Assembly (NCBI GenBank): GCA_030621215.1
Contig: JAUXIC010000004.1
Coordinates: 1 to 47,882 of the forward strand
Direction of reading: 5' to 3'
DNA length: 47,882 nucleotides
Source: Caldisericota bacterium
Lineage (GTDB): Bacteria; Caldisericota; Caldisericia; Caldisericales; Caldisericaceae
This document shows, piece after piece, positions 41,703-47,882 of this stretch (within the stretch, counting starts at the first letter, position 1; every line of letters begins with the position of its first letter). A program made the position numbers and the translations under genes. Under the pieces are notes generated by a model. That model searched no databases and had not been told where the DNA came from. It saw only the letters and a program-made list of their open reading frames with translations.

Positions 41703-42824
41703 TTATTTTCCTTTTTTGTCTTTTTTAGGAATTTCCTGTATTACTTTTGAAAGATGCTTCAAAATATATAACTGTTCTCCCGCCTGAACAAATGAGAATG
41801 TAATCCAGTAAAGAAGCAGTGATGGAGCCCACTTAATTGACCATACTGCAAAAATAACCGGCAGGAAATACATCATCATTTTTGTGTTCTGGTCCTGTAC
41901 CTGCCCTGGCATTTGTGAAGTTTTGCTCTGGACAAACATAGAGATAAGAACAAGTGCCGACATAATATAAAATGGGTCAGGGGTATTTAAATTACCAAGC
42001 CACAGAAAACGTTCAAGGTTAAACGGTGCATAATTAGTAAGCGAGCCGAATAAAACAAGGAGCAGCGGCCACTGCACAAGCAGCGGTAAACAACCCCCAA
42101 ACATGCTCACATTATGCTCTTTATAAAGCTTCATTGTTTCCTTGTTTGCTGTCTGCGGATCATTTTTATATTTCTTTTGAATCTTTTTAATTTCAGGCTG
42201 AAGTTTTGTCATTCCTGCGGTGGATTTGAACTGTTTTTTTGTTAACGGGTGTGTAAAAATCTTAAGCAAGAGTGTAACAAGAATAATGGCGAGTCCATAG
42301 TTGGGAATAAATCTGTGTATAAATTCAATGATATCCCTCATAGCCTTATAAAATTTATTTGGAACAACAAGATCGATAATCCCGTTCTTTGTAGTTGTTT
42401 GTAGCGCGCCGTTATCATCCTTATAACTCATCTGAACTGTCACCGGATATGCTCTCGTGTTAATATAATCGTAAGAAGTAATTGTAAATGTAGCTGTTAC
42501 CGACTTCCCGGATTCAATAATAGCAGTTTTGGCTATCTCTTTTACGTCAACTTCTCTCGTCCCTTTCCATAATTTAAATGGCGATAAGTCAGAACGGTTG
42601 TCAATTGAAATAAGTTTTACTTTCACATCAGAAATAAAATCAGTTGTATTGTTCGTAATGCGGACTGAAAGAGGAACATTCTCCATAGGCCTTCCTCTTC
42701 CTGCAATCTGTACAACCACGCCAGATTCAGTCACATCCGGAAAACTTACTCCTCCAGCACATCCTGTAATAAAAATTGAAAACATAAGCATTCCAATTAA
42801 AATTAAAAGCAACTTCTTTTTCAT
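41703..42824 (-). CDS. yidC: Membrane insertase YidC (lipoprotein form with beta-rich domain)
   Basis: 373 residues. A lipoprotein signal peptide ends in FITGC. About 125 residues follow that look like an Ig/CARDB-type beta sandwich (VPLSVRITNNTTDFISDVKV). The YidC/Oxa1 core begins near residue 165: HRFIPNYGLAIILVTLLLKIFTHPLT (split here), the charged loop LQPEIKKIQKKYKND, and helices to the KKDKKGK tail. It inserts and folds membrane proteins. Gram-positive YidC is also a lipoprotein, but without such an extra domain; Gram-negative P1 domains are larger and anchored by a helix. Confidence 0.93.
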   Translation of the reverse strand: MKKKLLLILIGMLMFSIFITGCAGGVSFPDVTESGVVVQIAGRGRPMENVPLSVRITNNTTDFISDVKVKLISIDNRSDLSPFKLWKGTREVDVKEIAKTAIIESGKSVTATFTITSYDYINTRAYPVTVQMSYKDDNGALQTTTKNGIIDLVVPNKFYKAMRDIIEFIHRFIPNYGLAIILVTLLLKIFTHPLTKKQFKSTAGMTKLQPEIKKIQKKYKNDPQTANKETMKLYKEHNVSMFGGCLPLLVQWPLLLVLFGSLTNYAPFNLERFLWLGNLNTPDPFYIMSALVLISMFVQSKTSQMPGQVQDQNTKMMMYFLPVIFAVWSIKWAPSLLLYWITFSFVQAGEQLYILKHLSKVIQEIPKKDKKGK

Positions 42825-42833
42825 ATATCCTCC

Positions 42834-43043
42834 TTACGGGATAGGATCATTTCCTCCTGGGAAAAAAGGATTACATCGCAAAACCCTTTTTACCGCGAGC
42901 CATCCGCCCTTCTTTACTCCATATTTTCCAACTGCCTGAATTGCATACTCAGAACAAGTCGGAGTAAAACGACATGTCGGCGGTTTTAACGGGGAAATAT
43001 AACGTCTATAAAATTTAAGAACGGAGAGCAAAAAAGTTTTCAT
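42834..43043 (-). CDS. yidD: Membrane protein insertion efficiency factor YidD
   Basis: 69 residues. The YidD signature is complete: [24 protein letters not shown], split here, and the closing RCNPFFPGG. It is a small amphipathic membrane-bound protein that aids YidC. It overlaps rnpA by 4 nt and precedes yidC by 9 nt. Confidence 0.97.
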   Translation of the reverse strand: MKTFLLSVLKFYRRYISPLKPPTCRFTPTCSEYAIQAVGKYGVKKGGWLAVKRVLRCNPFFPGGNDPIP

Positions 43044-43363
43044 TCCTTACACTCCTTTCTTAAAATCCCTGACAAATCTATTAAAACATTCTGCATTTTA
43101 ACAGTTGTTATATTTTTCTTTGCAATAATAACATAACTTCTATCCTTCAATAGTTTATCCTCAATTTTTAAAAACGCTTCTCTCATTAATCGTTTCGCCC
43201 TGTTCCGCTCTACAGCATTCCCCACTTTTTTAGATGCAATAAATCCGACTTTCCCTTGTGTTCTATCCGAAACAAACACAACAACAAAATGCCCAAAATA
43301 TTTCCTTGAGTTTTCCAGTACGCCCTTAAACTCTTTTCCTCTAAGCCTTTCCCACAATTTCAC
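43040..43363 (-). CDS. rnpA: Ribonuclease P protein component
   Basis: 107 residues from a GTG one nucleotide after the rpmH stop. The RNR motif region is [12 protein letters not shown], and [18 protein letters not shown] is typical of RnpA. It binds the P RNA and 5' tRNA leaders. Translation is likely coupled to rpmH, as in most bacteria. Confidence 0.96.
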   Translation of the reverse strand: MKLWERLRGKEFKGVLENSRKYFGHFVVVFVSDRTQGKVGFIASKKVGNAVERNRAKRLMREAFLKIEDKLLKDRSYVIIAKKNITTVKMQNVLIDLSGILRKECKE

Positions 43364-43364
43364 T

Positions 43365-43499
43365 CTATACTGAAAGCTTTGTTCTGTCTTTCGCTCTTCT
43401 TCGGCTCAAAATCCTTCTACCGCCAGGGGATTTCATTCTTGCCCTGAATCCAAAATGCCTGGCACGCTTCTTATTATGCGGTTTATAGTTTATTCTCAT
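43365..43499 (-). CDS. rpmH: Ribosomal protein bL34
   Basis: 44 residues, start with AAGGAGG upstream. The sequence begins [20 protein letters not shown] and ends [13 protein letters not shown]; the [20 protein letters not shown] core is bL34. It is followed at once by rnpA. Unlike the common divergent rpmH-dnaA pair, it here lies downstream of dnaA-dnaN-recF in the same direction, with its own promoter. Confidence 0.97.
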   Translation of the reverse strand: MRINYKPHNKKRARHFGFRARMKSPGGRRILSRRRAKDRTKLSV

Positions 43500-43527
43500 A
43501 AAAAACCTCCTTAAAATTTCACATCTT

Positions 43528-43555
43528 ACTATATCAAAACTTTAATAATAGTCAA
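43528..43555 (-). promoter_or_regulatory. rpmH operon promoter
   Basis: On the minus strand TTGACT (43550-43555) and TATAGT (43528-43533) are separated by 16 bp, in the only sizeable gap between the dciA-like gene and rpmH. Confidence 0.75.
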
Positions 43556-43561
43556 CTATCT

Positions 43562-44131
43562 TTACTCCGGCTTAGTCTCCTTCAGATTGCAAACAGGGCA
43601 AAGTGGACCCTCGCCTTTAAACAAAGCGCCACATTTCTTGCATGCCTTATATCCCAACTGCTTTTTTAACTTCTCATTTTTTTTATAAAATGTAAGTAGT
43701 TCCAGATATTTTTCCTTAAGCCCGTTCTCAACTTTTAATCTGTCCGCTACAGATTTTACCCAATCAATATCGCTCTGTGTAAGTTTTATGTCTTCATAAA
43801 AAAGATATTCATCTTCTTTGGCTCTTCCCTTTGTCTTCTTTTGTATTTGTGATACTAATTTAAATTTAATGTTTTTGACTGGTGAATCTGTGATGCTTTC
43901 GTTAATCTTCTTTAGTATGTCCGCCTTCATAAATGTAAGTTCCCGCATAAATAAAGGACTTACCACTCCTATAAAAATTGTATTCTCTTTATAAAAAATA
44001 GGTGTCGTATAGTTGGCAAGTTTTTCACCTACAATCTCGTCCCACTTTAAAAGCGCAAGATTTCCTTTAATTTTGACATAAATTTGTTTTTTTTGAAGAA
44101 CGCTGTCTAAAATATATTTAAGTGTATTCAT
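43562..44131 (-). CDS. DciA/DUF721 protein with C-terminal zinc ribbon
   Basis: 189 residues. The N-terminal about 95 residues are the DUF721/DciA fold (LLKWDEIVGEKLANYTTPIFYKENTIFIGV, split here, and ELTFMKADILKKIN). DciA is the helicase operator that loads DnaB in bacteria without DnaC or DnaI. The C-terminus has CKKCGALFKGEGPLCPVC, a four-cysteine zinc ribbon not found in proteobacterial DciA. It overlaps recF (ATGA) and ends the dnaA-dnaN-recF block. Small DUF721 proteins beside recF are common in Actinobacteria and others. Confidence 0.85.
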   Translation of the reverse strand: MNTLKYILDSVLQKKQIYVKIKGNLALLKWDEIVGEKLANYTTPIFYKENTIFIGVVSPLFMRELTFMKADILKKINESITDSPVKNIKFKLVSQIQKKTKGRAKEDEYLFYEDIKLTQSDIDWVKSVADRLKVENGLKEKYLELLTFYKKNEKLKKQLGYKACKKCGALFKGEGPLCPVCNLKETKPE

Positions 44132-45165
44132 AATGAAATAATTTTTGCTTTGTCTAGTACGTTCTTAGGAATAATATTTAAGTTCAAGGTTGTTAAAAAT
44201 ATCTGCCCGCCTTCTGTCATTTTTAAAACATTTTCGCGGCGTGTTTCATCGAGATCAGAAAAAAAATCATCCATTAGAAGTATGGGCATTTCGCCTCTTT
44301 TCCCCATAATGGATTCTTTTTCTGCAAAACGCATTGCAAATGCTACACTATATGCCTCCCCTAAAGAACTAAACTCTCTCGCCTGGATGCCATCCATTAA
44401 AATTTCCAATTCATCAAGGTGTGGACCAAAAAGTGTGCGTTTCCTTTGTATTTCTGCGTTTTCTATTCCATTCTTTGCTAGTTTCCCGACTGGAGAGGAA
44501 TCATAAATAAACTCCATTTTTACATTTTTATTAGAAATTTTATAAAGGTTTTTTTGCACAACGTCATTAAGTAAGGAAATGACTTCTCTTCTCTTTTGCT
44601 GTATGATCTCTCCAACGGGGATAATCTTATCAGATAAAACAGAAAGAAGTTCTTTGGATGCATTTATACTTTTAAGCAAAGCGTTTCTTTGATGCAAAAG
44701 AGCGTAATAATTTGATAATTCGGAATAGTATGAGGGGTCCGTAAAAATTAACCAGTGATTCAAAAAGTTTCTCCTTTTTTCAGGACCGCCTTTTATAATA
44801 TCCACTACTTTATAATTTAGAAAAATTACAGGAAGCGTTCCTATAATTTCAAAAAATCCTTTTGCTTTTTTGTGGTTTAACTGTATTTCTTTTTTTCCGT
44901 TTCCAATTAAAATATCAATATTTTTTTTCCTTAAACTATCCTGAAAAATAAGGGAGACAAAAAAATACTGTTTATCAAAACTTACGCAGTTTAACAGATG
45001 GGTAGTAATAAAAGATTTTCCTGAAGATGTTAAATATATCGCCTCAAGTATTGTTGTTTTCCCAGTACTGTTTTTACCGGTAATAATATTATAAAAAGGA
45101 GAAAAATTAAATTCGTTTTTTTTGAACGCTCTAAAATTCTCAATATGTAGAGAACTAATTTCCAT
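44128..45165 (-). CDS. recF: DNA replication and repair protein RecF
   Basis: 345 residues. SLHIENFRAFKKNEFNFSP (N-terminus), Walker A GKNSTGKTT, the ABC-type signature SLGEAYSVAFAMRFA and Walker B LMDDFFSDLD are all present. RecF loads RecA at gaps and stalled forks. It abuts dnaN by one overlapping base and overlaps the dciA-like gene downstream. Confidence 0.95.
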   Translation of the reverse strand: MEISSLHIENFRAFKKNEFNFSPFYNIITGKNSTGKTTILEAIYLTSSGKSFITTHLLNCVSFDKQYFFVSLIFQDSLRKKNIDILIGNGKKEIQLNHKKAKGFFEIIGTLPVIFLNYKVVDIIKGGPEKRRNFLNHWLIFTDPSYYSELSNYYALLHQRNALLKSINASKELLSVLSDKIIPVGEIIQQKRREVISLLNDVVQKNLYKISNKNVKMEFIYDSSPVGKLAKNGIENAEIQRKRTLFGPHLDELEILMDGIQAREFSSLGEAYSVAFAMRFAEKESIMGKRGEMPILLMDDFFSDLDETRRENVLKMTEGGQIFLTTLNLNIIPKNVLDKAKIISL

Positions 45166-46280
45166 TAAATTGTTGTAGTTTTCTTCTGCGGCATAATAAT
45201 ATAAATATATGAATCATCGCCTTTCCCTTTAATTTTAATTGGGTGTAAAGGGCTGTTCATTTCAAATACCACTATATCATCATTTATATGGGTTATACCG
45301 TTAATTAACTTTTCTCCATGAAGTATTAAAGAAAGCTCTGCAGTTCCTTCAAATTTAACACTCTCTTTTCCTTCACTTATTTCAGGCAGCACAGCCTCTA
45401 TATTCAGGTTGCCAGCTGAAAATGTTAGAACGATTTTCTTTGTACTACTCCTTGCAAGTACTTCTACCCGGTCTAAAGCAGGTAAGAGTTCATCCTTTCG
45501 CACTTCTGCACGAAAATCACTTTCTTTGGGAATAATAATTTCATAAGGGGGAAATGAGCCGTTAATAAGTAAGGATATAATATTAATATTAGGTGCATTA
45601 AAGGAAATTTGGTTTTTGTTAGATATAATCTCAATCGTTTCTTCCTTTACTTCAACTTTATCTAAAATATCCAATGCTTTCCAGGGAATAATAAATGATT
45701 TCTCTTCTATACCCTCAACAGGGAAGTTGCTAAACGCAAGACATGTGCTATCAGTGCCTACAAACCTAAGGTTATTATCTTTAGCGTCAAATAGTATTCC
45801 TTTAAATTCTTTTCTGCTTTCTTCTCTTTTAGAGGTAGCAAATATTGTATTTACAGTAAGTTTTTTTAGTATTTTCATAGGAATAGTTATCTTTATTTTC
45901 TCCTCAATTTCAGGTAGAAGAGCAAATGCGTTTGCATTAAAGCAGTTAAATTTATACTCAGAGGTTTCCTGCTTTATTATTCCTTTATTGCTACTAACTA
46001 AAATTTCTGTCTGTTCTTCATTATTAAACTTTGAAATTATTTCTCTCAGTAAAGAGAATGGTAATACTGTTTCTTTGGGCTCGTCAGGTTCAATTTCTAC
46101 GTTCGCATCTACTGTATTTTTAATTCCTTGTTCAAGATTCGTGGCAACAAAGGTAATGCTTGTATCGTTAGCCCTTATCAATACGTTACTTAAAATAGGG
46201 TCTATAGATTTAGGAGAAATTACTTTTCCTACATTATTTAAAGCTGTCAAAAAATCTCTGTTTGGTAATTTTATTTTCAT
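45165..46280 (-). CDS. dnaN: DNA polymerase III beta sliding clamp
   Basis: 371 residues from the ATG at 46280, with AGGGGTGG upstream; a GTG three codons earlier is possible. The three-domain clamp is recognised from FLTALNNVGKVISPKSIDPILSNV (split here), NLRFVGTDSTCLAF, the DELLPALDRVEVLAR block and the closing HPIKIKGKGDDSYIYIIMPQ. The C-terminus is the usual clamp end that contacts partners. The 220 nt upstream carry the oriC-like region. Confidence 0.97.
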   Translation of the reverse strand: MKIKLPNRDFLTALNNVGKVISPKSIDPILSNVLIRANDTSITFVATNLEQGIKNTVDANVEIEPDEPKETVLPFSLLREIISKFNNEEQTEILVSSNKGIIKQETSEYKFNCFNANAFALLPEIEEKIKITIPMKILKKLTVNTIFATSKREESRKEFKGILFDAKDNNLRFVGTDSTCLAFSNFPVEGIEEKSFIIPWKALDILDKVEVKEETIEIISNKNQISFNAPNINIISLLINGSFPPYEIIIPKESDFRAEVRKDELLPALDRVEVLARSSTKKIVLTFSAGNLNIEAVLPEISEGKESVKFEGTAELSLILHGEKLINGITHINDDIVVFEMNSPLHPIKIKGKGDDSYIYIIMPQKKTTTI

Positions 46281-46500
46281 TTTATCCACCCCTTTATTTT
46301 TATTATATTATTTTTAATATTTTAAATATCATAATAGTAATAATAAGGTACTGCGTTATGTGTAAATGTTCACTCCATGTAGGTTTTTATTAAAAAAAAC
46401 TGTTTATATTTCTGTTGGTAAGGTTTAAAGTTTTCAACACTATCAACAGCATTAAATTTATCCACAGGAAAAATTATCTTTTCCATATAGTTTTCCACAG
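46281..46500. other. Probable oriC between dnaA and dnaN
   Basis: A perfect DnaA box TTATCCACA lies at 46458-46466 and a one-mismatch box TTTTCCACA at 46491-46499, both next to the dnaA stop; TTTTCAACA (46431-46439) is weaker. The dnaN-proximal half (46295-46350) is almost pure A+T and would serve as the unwinding element. Position between dnaA and dnaN is a common bacterial origin site. Only two good boxes are seen, fewer than in many origins. Confidence 0.75.
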
Positions 46501-47811
46501 TTAATTCCCAGATTTAAGTTTTTTTGTAATGTCTTCTATTAATGCTTTCATTGTCTCTTGCTTTTCAGCTTCCTTTCCTATCTTGGCACAAGCGTGCATT
46601 ACTGTAGTATGGTCTCTTCCACCAAAGGCACCGCCAATTAATGGTAAAGAGGAATCAGTAAGTTGTCTTGCAAGGTACATTGCAATTTGTCTTGGTATTA
46701 CAATATCCTGTGATCTTTTTCTTTCATCTAATGCGTCTTCGGGGGTATTAAAATATTCAGCAACAACTTTTTTAATTCTTTTTATTGTAATAGGTTCGTT
46801 GTTGGTCTGGATTACACCGGATAGTATTTTTGTTGCAAACTCAAGAGTAATCTCTTCATTTGTTAATGATGCAGATGCAACTAACCTGACTAACGCTCCT
46901 TCTAATTCGCGGATATTCGAAAAGATATTCTTAGCCACATAAAAAAGAACGTCATCCGGTATACTAATATTTTCCAGCTCTGCTTTCTTTTTTAAGATTG
47001 CCACCCTTGTTTCAAAATCGGGAGGCTGTATATCAGCCACAAGACCCCACTCAAAACGGGTTAAGAGTCTTTCCTGTAGGGTCGCTATCTCTTTTGGCGG
47101 GCAATCAGATGTGATTACGACTTGTTTACCTGCATCGTGTAATGAATTAAACGTATGGAAAAATTCTTCCTGCGTACGTTCCTTGCCTGCAAGGAATTGA
47201 ATATCATCAATAAGCAATACGTCTACAGAGCGGTACTGTTTATGGAAGCGGTCTATCAGCTGGCTGTTGATACGCGCATTTTGGATAGCATAAATTACTT
47301 CGTTTGTAAATTTTTCTGTGGTGGTGTAAATGATTTTCAAATCACTAAAGTTTCTTAACAGGTAGTGAGAAATTGCCTGTAAAAGATGTGTTTTTCCAAG
47401 GCCTACTCCTCCATATATGTATAAAGGGTTATATGCCGTACCCGGGTTTTTGGCTACAGCTGTAGAGGCTGCATAGGCAAGTTTGTTCCCGCTTCCAACA
47501 ACAAAGTTTTCAAATGAGTAGCGCTTTTTCAGAGTCATGTTATTGATAACAATTTTCTGCGGAGATCCCTTTTCTTTTTCTCTCACAACAATTTCTACCT
47601 GTACATCTTTATTTTTTAGCCCTGAAAGAGTACTTTCAATAAGAGATTTGTATTTTGTTTCCAGCCATTCTTTCACAAATTCCGATGGCGCATTCAGCGT
47701 AACCATGTTAGCTGTTTCTTTTTCGAGTTCAATTTTGCGAAACCATGTTTCAAATGTTGGCACGCTAAGGTGTTCTTTTAATTCGTTTAATGCCTTTTCC
47801 CATACATTCAT
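46501..47811 (-). CDS. dnaA: Replication initiator DnaA
   Basis: 436 residues, AGAGGTG before the ATG. Domain I at the N-terminus (WEKALNELKEHLSVPTFETWF, split here), a short linker, domain III AAA+ with GGVGLGKTHLLQ, LLIDDIQFLAGKERTQEEFF (split here) and the arginine-finger box, and domain IV with DHTTVMHACAKI, which binds DnaA boxes. It initiates replication at the adjacent oriC. A linker of normal to short length explains the size. Confidence 0.98.
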   Translation of the reverse strand: MNVWEKALNELKEHLSVPTFETWFRKIELEKETANMVTLNAPSEFVKEWLETKYKSLIESTLSGLKNKDVQVEIVVREKEKGSPQKIVINNMTLKKRYSFENFVVGSGNKLAYAASTAVAKNPGTAYNPLYIYGGVGLGKTHLLQAISHYLLRNFSDLKIIYTTTEKFTNEVIYAIQNARINSQLIDRFHKQYRSVDVLLIDDIQFLAGKERTQEEFFHTFNSLHDAGKQVVITSDCPPKEIATLQERLLTRFEWGLVADIQPPDFETRVAILKKKAELENISIPDDVLFYVAKNIFSNIRELEGALVRLVASASLTNEEITLEFATKILSGVIQTNNEPITIKRIKKVVAEYFNTPEDALDERKRSQDIVIPRQIAMYLARQLTDSSLPLIGGAFGGRDHTTVMHACAKIGKEAEKQETMKALIEDITKKLKSGN

Positions 47812-47840
47812 ATATATTTCACCTCTTTAATTTACATTTT

Positions 47841-47846
47841 ATTATA
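47841..47846 (-). promoter_or_regulatory. dnaA -10 element
   Basis: A perfect TATAAT on the minus strand about 30 bp before the dnaA start. No good -35 is visible. Confidence 0.55.
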
Positions 47847-47882
47847 CAGGTAAGTTGGAAAAAATAAACATCCAAAAATTTT

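Noticed and set aside
46350-46375. A further DnaA box in the TTATGTGTAAATG stretch
   Set aside because: On either strand it has too many mismatches to TTATNCACA.

Overview
The window is A+T-rich bacterial chromosome around a replication origin. At the right end, on the minus strand, are dnaA, an oriC-like spacer, dnaN, recF, a DciA/DUF721 gene, rpmH, rnpA, yidD, yidC, jag and mnmE. The gene content (butyrate kinase pathway, tungsten-type aldehyde oxidoreductase, GlpC/HdrD-type iron-sulfur protein, FeoAB) points to an anaerobic, fermentative low-GC bacterium, with a Caldiserica-, Thermotogota- or Firmicutes-like flavour. I cannot fix the phylum from sequence alone. I see no rRNA, tRNA, CRISPR array, transposase or prophage.

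Left part (1-12.6 kb, mostly plus strand): a truncated GAF/HD-GYP protein, an HD phosphohydrolase, a PH-like orphan, a membrane metallophosphoesterase, a small membrane protein with an SSS symporter, a decayed niaR repressor gene, an iron-regulated feoA-feoB-dtxR operon behind a perfect DtxR-type operator, a phosphoesterase-parA-parB operon that may be leaderless, a HAD phosphatase and a Gmad2/GerMN lipoprotein. A parS-like site lies directly after the lipoprotein gene.

Middle part (12.7-30.9 kb): a DUF1015 gene; a stand-alone trpB2 behind what reads as a complete ribosome-mediated Trp attenuator (18-codon leader with Trp-Trp, competing hairpins, intrinsic terminator); a class III aminotransferase; and ptb-buk for butyryl-CoA to butyrate with ATP formation. 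Then comes a ten-gene minus-strand operon: GntR regulator, alkyl-DHAP-synthase-like flavoprotein, GlpC-like Fe-S protein, GlpA-like dehydrogenase with a BON-like N-terminal domain, FGGY kinase, Fe-alcohol dehydrogenase, SCP2 lipid carrier, aldehyde:ferredoxin oxidoreductase, a second flavoprotein and DUF1667. Read together, these genes could phosphorylate an alkylglycerol, oxidise it to alkyl-DHAP, release the fatty alcohol and oxidise it to the acid. This anaerobic ether-lipid salvage pathway is my main hypothesis for an undescribed system.

Right part (30.9-47.9 kb): an operon for uptake and oxidation of a nucleoside or N-heterocycle (molybdenum hydroxylase large and small subunits without a FAD subunit, a CodA-like amidohydrolase, BMP lipoprotein, two-domain ABC ATPase, two permeases), with a perfect 32-bp palindrome between the binding protein and the ATPase gene. 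The replication/RNA-processing/membrane-insertion cluster and oriC follow. Genes to the left of oriC are mostly minus strand, so co-directional with the leftward fork, until about 12.7 kb, where most become head-on.
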